Assembly: GCF_022605725.1 (NCBI RefSeq)
Contig: NC_065546.1
Coordinates: 41,102,227 to 41,166,226 of the forward strand
From: Anthonomus grandis grandis
Taxonomy: Eukaryota > Arthropoda > Insecta > Coleoptera > Curculionidae
Direction of reading: 5' to 3'
DNA: 64,000 nucleotides
Below the pieces are notes generated by a model. That model was not told the origin of the DNA and ran no database searches. It saw only the letters and a list, made by a program, of their open reading frames with translations. The position numbers and the translations under genes were made by a program. The first letter of the stretch is position 1. Each line of letters starts with the position of its first letter. This document shows positions 11,512-22,109 of the stretch, piece by piece.

Positions 11512-13872
11512 CAGGGTGTTTCTTAACTACGGTACGAAACTATACAGGGTGAATCGTTAGGTCGTTTTAAGAAAAAAAGTTCCTATGAACGTATGTCGGG
11601 AGTTGCTTTGTTTCTGAGATACAGGACGATGAAGGTTCAAAAAAATAACGGTATTTTAAAAATACTATAACTATCCTTAAACCGATTTCGTTGAAATTTC
11701 GTGCAGTTATTTGAAGTTATAAGACGCTTATTTAGCTGTAACTAGATTGAAATTATTAGGTCCAGTGGCGTGTCAGTGGGAACCACATGTTTATTGTTGA
11801 GAAAAAAACAAGGCCAATAATTAATTGTTTTACAGGTTTTTATTTATTTTTGTATTTAAGCAAGTAAAAATACAACTTTTTCGTATCTTATCTTATTATC
11901 TTCATATCTGGCTTTGTTTTCGAGAAAAAAAAGTTAAAGTATCTTTAACTCATTCTAAAAATTATCCATGGACGACAACATGAAATAAATACCAATTAAT
12001 TCGATAAACAATGTGGACCTTAAAGTACATGAGCAAAATGTCCACCCTCCAATGCACGACTTTTTGGTCTCTTGTGTCTTGTTTACTATGATAGTAAACA
12101 TTCAACTTCTACGATTTTTATTATCAGATTTTTGAAATACAACAAAATAACAAATGCATTGCTTCTTATGACAAATAATTGGCAAGTCCATTCAAGTACC
12201 TCCTTTGTACCTATCTGCTTTGGAGATCAGCTGACAGTGATAGAATTGCTATAAGTAAAATTCAGCTGTCAATTAGCAGTGATTCGTTACTCCATCATAA
12301 ATAATTTTACTAACCATGAAATGACCGACATGCACTTTATTTATGGATTAGCAAATGGAAATGCGGAAGAAGCACAAAGAATTTACCAGGACAGATATCC
12401 TAACAGAGTAATTCCATGTGCAAAAACATTTAGAAAACGACATATAAGATTATGTGAAACTGGGAGTTTTAATAAAAATATGGGTGGTGGAAGACTAGAA
12501 ACTATAACAACGCCTGAACTGGAAGAAGCTATACTTGATGCGATAGAAGAAGATCCTTCCAATAGTATCAGGAAGAGTGCAATCCTGAAGCAGCTTGAAG
12601 TCAGTTCAAAAACCGTTTGGAAAGTTCTAAAAAGAAACCTGCATCTATATCACATACAGCGTATACAAGCTCTACTGCCTCGAAATTTTCATCCAAGATT
12701 AATGTTTTGCAGGTGGTTGATTCATACGATGGCACTTAATAATAATTTCCTACCAAATATTTTATTTACGGACGAGGCAAAATTTTCAAGAGATGCTATT
12801 ATGAACTTTCACAATTATCATTTTTGGGCCGACAAAAATCCCCACGTTATTAGAGAAACTCATTTTCAGCAACAATTTTCGCTGAACGTTTGGATAGGAA
12901 TTATTGGTGACTACCTAATTGGTCCATTTTTTTTACCGGCAAGATTAACAGGTGAATCCTACACAGATTTCTTGCAAAACCATTTACCTACTTTATTAGA
13001 AGAAGTACCCCTACAAGTAAGAGTCAACATGTGGTTTATGCACGACGGGCTCCAGCTCATTTCAGTGTTCTTGCTCGTCAGCATCTCGACGTCATCTACC
13101 CTAATTGCTGCATTGGACGTGCAGGACCTCAATATTGGCCGGCTCGCAGTCCTGATATGAATCCCCTTGATTACTATTTATGGGGCCATCTGAAGGCTCT
13201 TGTTTATAAAACTCCTGTTCTAGATGTGAATGACTTGAGGAATCGGATAATTGTCAATTGCAATATCATAAAGGATACTCCAGGTATTTTTGAGCGTGTC
13301 AGACACTCAATGACAAATCGTTTGCAGTCGTGTATTTTATCAGAAGGTGGGCATTTTGCTCATTTACTTTAAGATCGAAATGGTTTATCGAATTAATTGG
13401 TTTTTATTTCATGTTGTCGTCCATGGATAATTTTTAGAATGAGTTAAAGATACTTTAAATTTTTTTTTCGAAAACAAAGCCAGATATGAAGATAATATAA
13501 GATACGAAAAAGTTGTATTTTTAGTTGCTTAAATACAAAAATTAATAAAAAGCTGCAAAACAATTATTGGCCTTGTTTTTTTCTCAACAATAAGCATGTG
13601 GTGTCCACTGATACGCCACTGGACCTAATAATTTCAATCTAGTTACAGCTAAACAAGCGTCTTATAACTTCAAATAACTGCACCAATTTTCAACCAAATC
13701 GGTTTAAGGATAGTTATAGTATTTTTAAAATACCGTTATTTTTTTTGAACCTTCATCGCCCTGTATCTCAGAAACAAAGCAACTCCCGACATAAGTTCAT
13801 AGGAACTTTTTTCATAAAACGACCGAACGATTTACCCTGTATAGTTTCGTACCGTAGTTAGGAAACACCCTG
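11512..13872 (+). mobile_element. Mariner element, DD41D group, about 510 bp terminal inverted repeats
   Basis: The element is flanked by TA at 11510-11511 and 13873-13874. It starts CAGGGTGTTTC and ends GAAACACCCTG. The inverted repeats are exceptionally long, about 11512-12020 against 13378-13872, and highly similar. A second terminus-like motif, TACAGGGTGAATCG, occurs 33 bases inside at 11545 and is mirrored at 13839. The interior holds one transposase gene. The element sits in an intron of host gene 1, on the same strand. Near-identical repeats and a gene with one visible lesion suggest fairly recent activity. Confidence 0.9.
12321..13372 (+). pseudogene. DD41D mariner (rosa-like) transposase, one frameshift
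   Basis: The protein is about 350 residues. The in-frame ATG at 12321 (MTDMHFIYGLANG) is the best start. Residues 1-120 carry the paired helix-turn-helix domain (EAQRIYQDRYPNR, then IRKSAILKQLEVSSKTVWKVLK). The catalytic core shows LFTDEAKFSRDAI, then WFMHDG, then APAHF, then WPARSPDMNPLDYYLWGH. Counting from HDG to NPLD gives 41 residues between the aspartates, the spacing of the rosa (DD41D) group. The product ends GGHFAHLL. One base is missing at the HDG-APAHF junction near 13046, which shifts the frame. I saw no other disruption. A single-base assembly error is possible, in which case the gene could be intact. Confidence 0.88.
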
Positions 13873-13879
13873 TATAGTC

Positions 13880-14425
13880 GTTTTAACAGTTTTTTAAAAT
13901 ATTATAATTATATATTTGTAAAAATTCTTAATGGAAAATGAAGAATTCTAAATCTAAAAACAAAGTTTTAGTAACTTATTTTTTAGTTCATTTAATTTGG
14001 GAAATTCTTTACATTTACACTAAAAGAATACAATTTTAATTAGAATTGAAATATTTAATAAGAAAAAAATAAACGTTTGGTAAAAGATTTAATTTTAACT
14101 GTGATGGTTTTTAAGTGAAATGTGTATTCTGAGTAAACTAAAAAATTAATAATTTCTCATAACATTCTTATAATTTGTTATTTTTTATTTAAAGTTTTTA
14201 TTTTAACAATTCTTATATTTGTTTTATAGATTTTAAGGATAAATATATGACTTTTATTTATTTTAAGCTATTTTCTTCGTTATTAATATCATTACAATCA
14301 AAAATTAAGGGTTTTTTTTTGCTCTACGATAATAAGTTTCTTAGTTTTCTAGACATTTCTGAAATGTATCAATAATGTCTTTTAATGGAAATTTTATTAA
14401 AACAATTATTTTATTTGAATATATA
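13880..14425. other. AT-rich intronic stretch, nothing recognised
   Basis: This lies between two transposon insertions within the host intron. No motif or repeat was recognised. Confidence 0.4.
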
Positions 14426-14427
14426 TA

Positions 14428-14760
14428 CAGGGTGGTCCGGTTTCGATAGCGGAAAATTAAATGGCCGACGGAGAACGAAAAAATAATAAGTTTGCTATTA
14501 TAAATAATATTCGAAAAATGATTCGTTAAAAAATTACAGGGTGTCAAAATTCTAATTAAAAAAATCATTTTTTTTAAATTTTTCTTAAACCACTTTTTTA
14601 GATATTTTAATGAAATCTGGCACGTTTAGACAGTTAATCAAGACGCATCTTTTTGTGCAAAAATTATTAATTTTATTCACCAGTGGCATGTGTGCGGGCC
14701 GATCTTCATACAATTTTAATTAACTTTATTTAAAAAAATGATGCGCAACTGTTTTTTTAA
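14428..14760 (+). mobile_element. Solo mariner-type terminus
   Basis: TATATA precedes CAGGGTGGTCCGG at 14428, the form of the left ends of the DD41D mariners in this window. A second TTACAGGGTGTCAAAA lies 109 bases inside at 14537. The interior has the long, gene-free character of their inverted repeats. No right end or transposase is present. It is a truncated element or a one-ended remnant whose inner boundary is uncertain. Confidence 0.5.
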
Positions 14761-15041
14761 ATTTCTTTTTTTTTATGAAATCCTTGTTTAATTTAAAATA
14801 AAAAACATCTCTTTACTTTTTGTCTTGTAAATAAATATTGATCTTGTAAAAATCTTAGATGTGTTTTTTAACCAATTCAAGTGTTTTATAAGTAAATTAG
14901 GAAATGCCGTAAAAAACTATTTTTTTCTTGCCAATACTTTGAATAATAATTAATTCATTTTTAAGGCTCTACTACTTTAAATAATTTTTTTAATCAAATA
15001 TTTATTAACCCGTGTGACTAGAATGTGAATGTGACTGGAAA

Positions 15042-15236
15042 GGTACCCGGGTACCTTTTCAGTTTTCAGATATGAATATCTTTTTAACTCACCTTCGATG
15101 AAGCTTGTACTTTTGTGACATTTCTTAATTTGGTTTTTTTTAAGTTATTGTTAAAATTTGAAATTATTTTTTTTTCAAAGTAAATAAGGTGTAGAAAATT
15201 TTCACCCATAGTTGACTGGATGGTTACCCGGGTACC
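15042..15236. promoter_or_regulatory. Subterminal palindromes GGTACCCGGGTACC (left end of piggyBac)
   Basis: A perfect 14 bp palindrome lies at 15042-15055 and a copy with one extra T at 15222-15236. Both follow a GACTGGA box (15033 and 15214). A third perfect copy lies near the other end at 17549-17562. Their placement suggests protein-binding sites used in transposition or in expression. This is inference; no binding is known to me. Confidence 0.55.
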
Positions 15237-15387
15237 TATACTATGTTTATAATACTAATAAAATTTTAAGAGTAAAAATCATATGTTTTATTATATATAC
15301 AGAAATAAGAAGTCATAGAAAATTACAGTGAGGTACAAATTAACGCAACATAGGAAACAAACACTTAAAAACACTAAAAAACATTAC

Positions 15388-17237
15388 TTATGAATTACAG
15401 TTTTGACAAATAGTTTGAGCCACTGAATGCTCATTACAAACTGGTTTGGAGCACGATTTACAGGCTTTACGAGTTTTTCTCTGTTTATGGGTTCGCTTTC
15501 TGCATATTTGGCCACTACCAACCACCCTTACACGTCCAGATGCATCTCGTTCATAAACTGCTTGTTCTCTAACTGGATTACCTAAAGGAACAGGCATTCG
15601 TCGGTGAAGTACCATTTCTATAGCCTGACGAGTAAAATGATTACCAACAACTTTTGGAATTTGGGATCTTATTTGGATACTTGACAAACACAGCTCATTA
15701 CCAAGATCTTTTAAAAATCGCCGACGTTGATCAGTAGTTTTAAAAGAAGGATTAGGTTCCTTGTATATACAATAACAAGCTAAACTAGCAACGTCAATTA
15801 TGTTAAAAAAAAATGCTAATGGCCAGCGATTTGTTCTACGTTTGACAGTATATTCACATAGCATAGGGTAAACACCGCCTTTAGTTTTGTTATAATATTT
15901 GTTAATTTCAGGCTTTGCAACAGAAGTATTATCTACTTCGCCTGTTGTGTGCATAGTTGATAAAAAAATCACTGCCTTGTTTTTTTTTTTGGAACATAAG
16001 AGCACAATGTAGCATCTTTGTTGAATGCAAAAATGGTTGAATTTATGGCTCTATCTTTTTGTGCTTGCATATTGGAAGGTAAAAACGTTTTATTTTTTCT
16101 AACTGTTCCTACTAAAGTCATATTCTATGAATTTAAAGTACGAGCAAGTTGCAAACTTGTAAAAAAATTGTCTGTTGTGATATTTCTTCCTGATCCCTTG
16201 TAATGTGCAACTAAGCCCAATACTGTTCTCTCACCAATATTTGCCTGACGTTCACCACCTGGTGGTTTTCAGGTATATAGCTGACCCTTTAGAGGATAGG
16301 AATGTATCGCATCACAAGCTCAAAAATCCTTTATTCCATATTTCGCTGGTTTCGAGGGAACGTACTGGATAAACTTAGTGTGTCCTCTATATGGAAATAA
16401 TTATTCATCTACTGTAATACACTCTGTTGGCCGATAATTTGTTGCCAAATTTGAATTCAGCATAATCCAGATATCTCGAATTGGAGCTGCTTTATCTGTC
16501 TTTGCACGTTTTATACGCGTATTCTGGTCATCAAACCGAATAAATCTTAGAAACATTTTGAAGCGATCACGAGGCATAGCTGCGCGAAACAAAGGGAGCG
16601 AATCCATCTTCCACATTTCAGAAATGTGTTATTTATTGAACCTATGTAAACCAGCAGTAATTAGAATTCCGAAAAATGCATCTAGTTCTACATCAGTAAA
16701 TGGAATAAATACTTTTGGAGAAAATGTTTTCGGCGGCTTAGTTATTGCCAATAACCTTTGGTTATATTCCTCCGTAACTGTATTCCCTTTTTTATTGCTA
16801 TATTTTAGAATCAGGGTACACATTTCTGGGGATATAATAGTTTTGAAAATGTCTTTGGGCGTATATAAACGACTTAAGGCTGGTGCACCACTTTTTTCAC
16901 GCAAAATATTTCGACCTACCGTTTGTCGTTGTAGTGTAGGTGAGTCATTCCACTGAGTGCCATCTTTACTAGTCCAATGGAATTGTGAAGCTAAATCTGG
17001 ATGAACGTCATCATCATCATACTCCGAATCTTCTAGCCCTACAACAGGATCGTTTTCAACATCAGAATCCTCGCCCTCTCCATCTGACAGTTGTGAAATA
17101 TACTCCTCTTCATTAGAAGCAATAAATGGCTCTTCTTCTTCATCACTTAGGTGTTCTAAGGCTTCTTCTAATTCCAAATAGGTCAACCTATTATAATTTA
17201 ATTTACCTCCTTTTGTACTCTGTATTAACTTTGACAT
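15388..17237 (-). pseudogene. piggyBac transposase with several stop codons
   Basis: This DDD transposase inserts at TTAA. The N-terminal 110 residues are acidic (LSDEEEEPF, EDSDVEND). The core then reads HISEMWKMDSLPLFRAAM, then FLRFIRFDD, then ECITVDE (first Asp), then GRNITTDNFFTSLQLA (second Asp), then NKAVIFLSTMHT. The cysteine-rich C-terminal finger is CKSCSKPVC...CQNC. The length is near 600 residues, normal for the family. At least four in-frame stops interrupt it, near 16626, 16398, 16329 and 16274; the one after TVDE falls where the family has Gln. The gene is dead, but every domain remains. Confidence 0.9.
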
Positions 17238-17548
17238 TTTACCTATTATGTAAAAATAATAAATATATTTGTTTTACCTTGTCTTCCGCCATTTTCCTCT
17301 TACACTATCGCTTCGACTAGGATCAGCCTCACTATCCGACATTTTAACGTATAAAAAATACTTTAGATTTAACGTAATTCAAACTCTACTCAAGTGGGTA
17401 CAACTCGTTACTGACGAATATGAACTGATCTTGTGCAAAAACATAAACAGTCCGAAGCGCCAGAGATAGGGAAAAACCCACACAGATGTGCATGTTTATA
17501 GTTAGAAATTCACAGAAAAAGCCACGGCTCTATATAAAATACATAGTA

Positions 17549-17562
17549 GGTACCCGGGTACC
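17549..17562. promoter_or_regulatory. Subterminal palindrome GGTACCCGGGTACC (right end of piggyBac)
   Basis: This is the third copy of the palindrome, 43 bases from the right end and upstream of the transposase start at 17237. It could serve as a transposase site or a promoter element. The interpretation is inferred from position only. Confidence 0.5.
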
Positions 17563-17644
17563 CACGCCGTCCTTAGAAGGTGTTTTTTTCCCAGTCACAT
17601 AAGGGTTAAAAAAAAAAATATTACTAATAAAGTTTTAAGAAGTT

Positions 17645-17881
17645 AATTTTTTAAATAATTTCAAGGTGATTTTAATATTATTGTTAAATGACGAATTATA
17701 TAATAATAAATCAGACAAAATGCATAGAAATGTTTAGGAATTATTAAGCCATAAAAATCCCAACCCTTGTAAGTACGACTCAGCAATAATAGCGTACTTT
17801 AGATGTTTTTTAAATGATCTCAAAAAGTTTATAAAAGTACTTAATTTTTAGGAAACCTTAACATTATTTAATATTTTAAAG
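17645..17881 (+). repeat. Direct repeat, copy 1 (second at 21868-22106)
   Basis: About 237 bases recur in the same orientation 4.2 kb downstream with only scattered differences; shared landmarks are CAGACAAAATGCATAGAAAT and AGCGTACTTTAGATG. There is no coding potential. The two copies flank the last two exons of host gene 1 and the satellite array, so this may be an unclassified dispersed repeat or a local duplication. Confidence 0.8.
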
Positions 17882-17884
17882 AAA

Positions 17885-18743
17885 TTTACGTAGAAAATAC
17901 CGCATTTAATAAAACTTATTTAATTTAAGATTATTTTAGTTTGATTATGAATTTTTGAATTTAGGTAAAAATTTTTGAATTTTTATAATTTAGGTAATTT
18001 AATTAAATGAAAAAATTTTACAAATTTCTTTAAAAGCAACAACCAAGTTTCTTTTAGTAAATGTATAAATTATAGGAAATTATAATGCTTACTGGATTAA
18101 ATTCATTTAAGCGTATGAATTTTGATTGTCTTTAAATCCATACTTTTCGATTTCAATTTTTTTTTTATTATAATTTGCATTAGAAGTTATAACAAACAAA
18201 AACAAAATCATTAAGTTAAAATTATCATTTTAATCATATTTTTAAATTGTACATTGTTTCTCATTATTTTATGTTTCTTGAGCTATTATTAATCATATGA
18301 AAAGATTTCTCAATTTTGTTTTCCTGTACCTTCATTTTTTATTAGTATTTTATCCCATATTTAATAAACTATTAACCTTAAATTAAATTGTGGTTGATTT
18401 TAAAATTACAAATTTTAATAAAAAGATAAAAAATATAATTAAAAAAAATCTTTACATAATGAAAAGGATGTTCACCAGAATTCCTTTTGGTTTCAAGCTC
18501 TAAATGCAAATTCCTAAGATGACTCTATTACTTTTGTGTGAAATTATTTGACATTTTCACAGGATGACTATTAATACGGTTTTTGCCTTTCAGAAGATAT
18601 TCGGTCATTACCTCATAAATAATGAGACATATAAAAATATATAAGTCGCAAGCTGGTAGAAAATAAATGATTTCTCTAAAATCATAAACGCGTAGATAAG
18701 TCCCTGCTGCACTTGAACTTCATCGGGATGTTCCTTCTTCCAG
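17885..18743. other. Intron sequence of host gene 1
   Basis: This stretch is AT-rich with no recognised motif. It ends in TTCCTTCTTCCAG, a strong acceptor for the exon at 18744. Confidence 0.6.
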
Positions 18744-18914
18744 ATACAGTTCGGGAAATAGCACGCCGAACAATAGCGTCCACACGAACTCACCGCCTGC
18801 TCCATTCAGCACTTTCGGCTACAATAGGAAAGATAGTAACAAGTTTAAGGCTGAGGCGAAGATAGAAATGCATCGCGAAATGTCCAACACTCCCTCGTCC
18901 AAGTATGACAAAAG
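18744..18914 (+). CDS. Host gene 1, penultimate coding exon
   Basis: The exon is bounded by TTCCTTCTTCCAG and GTAAGA. It completes the split codon from the exon ending at 10928 (GA plus A gives Glu) and leaves in phase 2 (AG, completed by G of the next exon). The reading is Ser/Pro/Asn-rich (YSSGNSTPNNSVHTN, then SPPAPFSTFGYNRKDSNK) and ends SNTPSSKYDKR. Its low-complexity polar character matches the preceding exon, consistent with a disordered cytoplasmic tail. Its G+C content stands out from the flanks. Confidence 0.85.
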
Positions 18915-19443
18915 GTAAGAAATGTTATATGTGATTAAATAAATTAGAAGAAGAAGTTTCGCAGTGTGTACTTTTGTTTATACCGTTATTGTAATATTCT
19001 TTAGATACAATTTGTTGCTTTGAAAATTCGTGGCCTTCATCGATTTAAATAATAATGTTTAATAATTTTGTGACAGCTAAAAATACTTCTGTGTGTTTTT
19101 CTAACAAGAACATCTAATATGTAAGCATTTAAAGATCCCGTAGAATTTATTTTAAGGCCTTTAGATTTGATGTGTTGAAATTATTCAAGACGTTTCACTA
19201 AATGAATTAAAGAAGTATTTGTAGTCTGTACTTCTGCTTATGAATGTTACTGCAGGACCCGGTGCACATATTATAGCAAGTATAGGAGCCCTTTAATCAG
19301 TTTTGTTGTTTATGTTGAAAATAATTCAACATCAGCCAAGCAACTCAAGTCAGGTGAAATCATGCTGTGAATATAGAACAAAACCTTTCCTTTTTCTGAT
19401 CTTCCATTTTCTAATGTTCAAAGAGACTTGTCTTTTATTTCAG

Positions 19444-19495
19444 GTATAGCGTCCAAACAACAAAATCAGCTCCAGACGTAATAGTGACACACTGA
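19444..19495 (+). CDS. Host gene 1, terminal coding exon
   Basis: TTTTATTTCAG precedes the exon. Its first G completes the Arg codon, and the reading is YSVQTTKSAPDVIVTH followed by TGA at 19493-19495. The short C-terminus ends VIVTH, which could be recognised by a binding partner, though I would not call it a canonical PDZ ligand. The stop is TGA followed by C, and the same frame stays open afterwards (next entry). No clear AATAAA could be tied to this gene. Confidence 0.82.
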
Positions 19496-19636
19496 CATAT
19501 GCTGAACAATGAATGGGAGCCCTATAAACGAAGACACCCGCGCCAGCACATTTTAAAATCTGCTCGGGTGGACAGTTCTTCGGACGTAATGGGCTCGACA
19601 AGTGGGACTCAAGTTTCAACCTTCACTCAGCCATAA
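19496..19636 (+). other. Candidate stop-codon readthrough extension of host gene 1
   Basis: After the TGA the same frame runs 46 codons to TAA at 19634-19636. It reads HMLNNEWEPYKRRHPR, then VDSSSDVMGSTSGTQVSTF, ending TQP. By eye the base composition is near half G+C, like the exons and unlike the AT-rich sequence that follows. TGA-C is the leakiest stop context known in insects, where programmed readthrough is common. Alternatives are a TGA created by mutation or error, or an alternative splice form. Confidence 0.5.
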
Positions 19637-19639
19637 TAG

Positions 19640-19855
19640 TTTCATTTGTAATGTTAAATCAATTTTATCTTAAATTAGATCAATTTCTTGTTGACAATCT
19701 GTTATTTAGTTTTTCAAATTTTAAACTTAAAGTTATATTTTCTAGGGCGTCTTATTAGACAAAAGGGATTTATTATATTATTAAAATTATGGCGTGTCTC
19801 TGTGAGTTTTTGGTTAAAATGCCTTGTCATCTAAATATTATCATATTGATTACAC
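19640..19855. other. Probable 3' UTR of host gene 1
   Basis: The AT-rich sequence follows the last in-frame stop. No unambiguous polyadenylation signal was found. Confidence 0.4.
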
Positions 19856-19859
19856 CTGT

Positions 19860-21430
19860 TACTTCTAAAACCTCAATATCTTGAAATGCAATGGTAGAAA
19901 AAGTATGAATCGAATGTTGAAAATGCTCTATGAATTAATAGTCTTAAAGGTATTAAGTTGTTCAGCTCTATATGTCTGCGTTCGCTTACTATTACTATAA
20001 CTCAAATATCCTAAAAACCATCTGTAAAAATTATGAAATAATTTATGTTCTATTGCGACCAGACTGTTAAATTCATTTTAGTTGAAATGTAGATCAATCC
20101 AGATAGAACTCTTTCATTATTCCAAATCTAGAAAAAGTTTCTAAGCCAACTATATTCTACCAAAACTCAAATAACTGAAAATCACTGGTGGAAAGAAAAT
20201 GAAACAATTATTTTCATATAGTCTCGAGTGTTCAATTAATTATATTTAAAGTTTATATCGATCTAGATCCAATCTTTTCAATTTTTTCAGGAACAAGTTT
20301 CTAACCCAACAACTTTCTACTAAAATTCAAATATCCCAACAACCAGGTGCACAAATTATGAAAGCAGTAATATTAGATATACAGATATAGATAGAACTTT
20401 TAAATTTTTCTCCGAGTCCATGAACAAATTCCTACTTTCTATAATAACTCAAACACCACTGTTGGATAAATTATGAAACAATTAATGTTTTATTGAGACT
20501 AGAGTATTTAATTAATTTAATTTCAAGTGTATATAAATCTGAATACAGCTTTTTGATTTTTCCGACTCCAAGTCCAGGAAGACGAAACAAGTGTTCTATT
20601 GAGAAAATGTTTTATACATTTTATTTGAGGTTTTAAGTAATCCAGATAGAACATTTTAGGTTTCTGGATCCAGGTTTAGGAAGGAGTTTGCAAAATAGAA
20701 ATCTTAAATATCCTAAATATTACTGGTGCGAAAATTTGAAACTTTCTTTTTCAATAAAACATCTATTGAAAAAAACGCATATTAATTTTTGCTTAAAGGG
20801 CTTAGCAATTCAATTAAAACTTTTCAATTTTTTCGGACATAAATCCAGGAACGAGTTCCTAAGCTAACCTCTTCTTAATATAACTCAAACATCTTAAATG
20901 CCGCTAATGCAAAAATTTTGAAACCAGTAATATTCTATTGAGAAAAGAATATTTTGTAATTTTTTAGAGGTGTTTAGCAATTTTTATTAAACTTTTAAGC
21001 TTTCCTTCAAGTAACGGGTTACCTCGCTCTAGTATAATTTATCTCATTATCTCTAAAGGTGAAAAAAATAATAAAACAAGGAATGTTTTATTAAAAAAAA
21101 CGTGTTTTATAAGTTTTATTTAGAGTGTACAGCTATCCAAACAGATTTTTTTAATATTTAAACGCAGGAACGTTAATTTATGCTTTAAATATCTTGAAAA
21201 ATACTAGTTAAAAAATTGTGAAACAAATACTGATGTATGGAAAAAGAGTGTTTTATAAATTTTGGTTAAGGTATAGAGTAATCAAGTAGAATCTACTAGC
21301 TTTTCAGCTCGATTCCCAGCAGAATTCCAATTCGGAATACTGTATCTGTTTCTACTAAGACTCGAATGACTTAAAAACCTCTTTTGATGAAATTATGAGT
21401 CAAGTGGTATTCTATTATGGAAAAAATCGT
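19860..21430. repeat. Ancient, diverged tandem array, unit about 160 bp
   Basis: A consensus can be followed by eye. Each unit carries a box like AACTCAAATATCCTAAA, then CACTGGTGnAAAAATTATGA, then TGTTCTATTGAGAAAA, then TTTTATTTnAGGTG, then AATCCAGATAGAACTTTT, then TCCAGGAACnAGTTCCTAA. The CTCAAA-type box recurs near 20000, 20165, 20325, 20446, 20697, 20880, 21040, 21190 and 21355. Units differ greatly, so the array is old. Another one to two units lie at 23210-23420. Confidence 0.7.
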
Positions 21431-21867
21431 CTCTTATTTAGATTGCAAGTCCAGTTGATACCATGATAGAGACACGCTTCTATTGTAATCAAATTATAGT
21501 AGTAAAATTGTATATGTGTAATGAGATACCCTATATAAAAATAATATTTTTTTAGATCGAATATCCATTGAATAAATTATTTATACAGTCTTGGTACTTA
21601 ACACTGGACACTTAAACTGTATAACTAATTTTTATTAGTATTATTTTAAAATCTAGGATAATTTAGAAAAATACTTTTTAATATTAAGATCGGTTTTTCT
21701 TTAATCGTTATTTTATAGCTATCAATATCTGTGTATAAGTCATTTAAAAATCAATGTTTAATGTTAAATGGTTCTCGCAATGAAATTAAATTCATGCCAA
21801 ATACATAATGATTATGTTATTATGCATTTGAAAATTTACAAAAAAAATACGTTTTAGCTTTATTGCG

Positions 21868-22106
21868 TAAATTTTTAAATAATTTCAAGGTGATTTTAAT
21901 ATTATTAATAAATGGCGAATTATATAATAATAAATCAGACAAAATGCATAGAAATGTTTAGGAATTATTAAGCCAGAAAAATCCCAACCCTTGTAAGTCC
22001 GACTCATTAATAATAGCGTACTTTAGATGTTTTTTAAATGATCTCAAAAACTTTGTAAAAGTACTTAATTTTCAGGAAATCTTAACATTATTTAATATTT
22101 TAAAGG
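21868..22106 (+). repeat. Direct repeat, copy 2
   Basis: This is the second copy of the 17645-17881 repeat, same orientation, with small differences (for example GTCCGACTCATTAATAAT where copy 1 has GTACGACTCAGCAATAAT). Confidence 0.8.
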
Positions 22107-22109
22107 CGG

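Larger units (their letters stand above)
15009..17605 (-). mobile_element. piggyBac element with TTAA target duplication
   Basis: TTAA occurs at 15005-15008 and 17606-17609. The ends are CCCGTGTGACT and AGTCACATAAGGG, which fit the piggyBac CCC...GGG rule. The transposase reads on the minus strand. Three copies of a GGTACCCGGGTACC palindrome lie near the ends. The element occupies the intron between host exons at 10928 and 18744, antisense to the host gene. Confidence 0.9.

Noticed and set aside
18608..18805. Minus-strand frame resembling a Cys-containing small protein
   Set aside because: It is the antisense shadow of the phase-supported plus-strand exon at 18744-18914.
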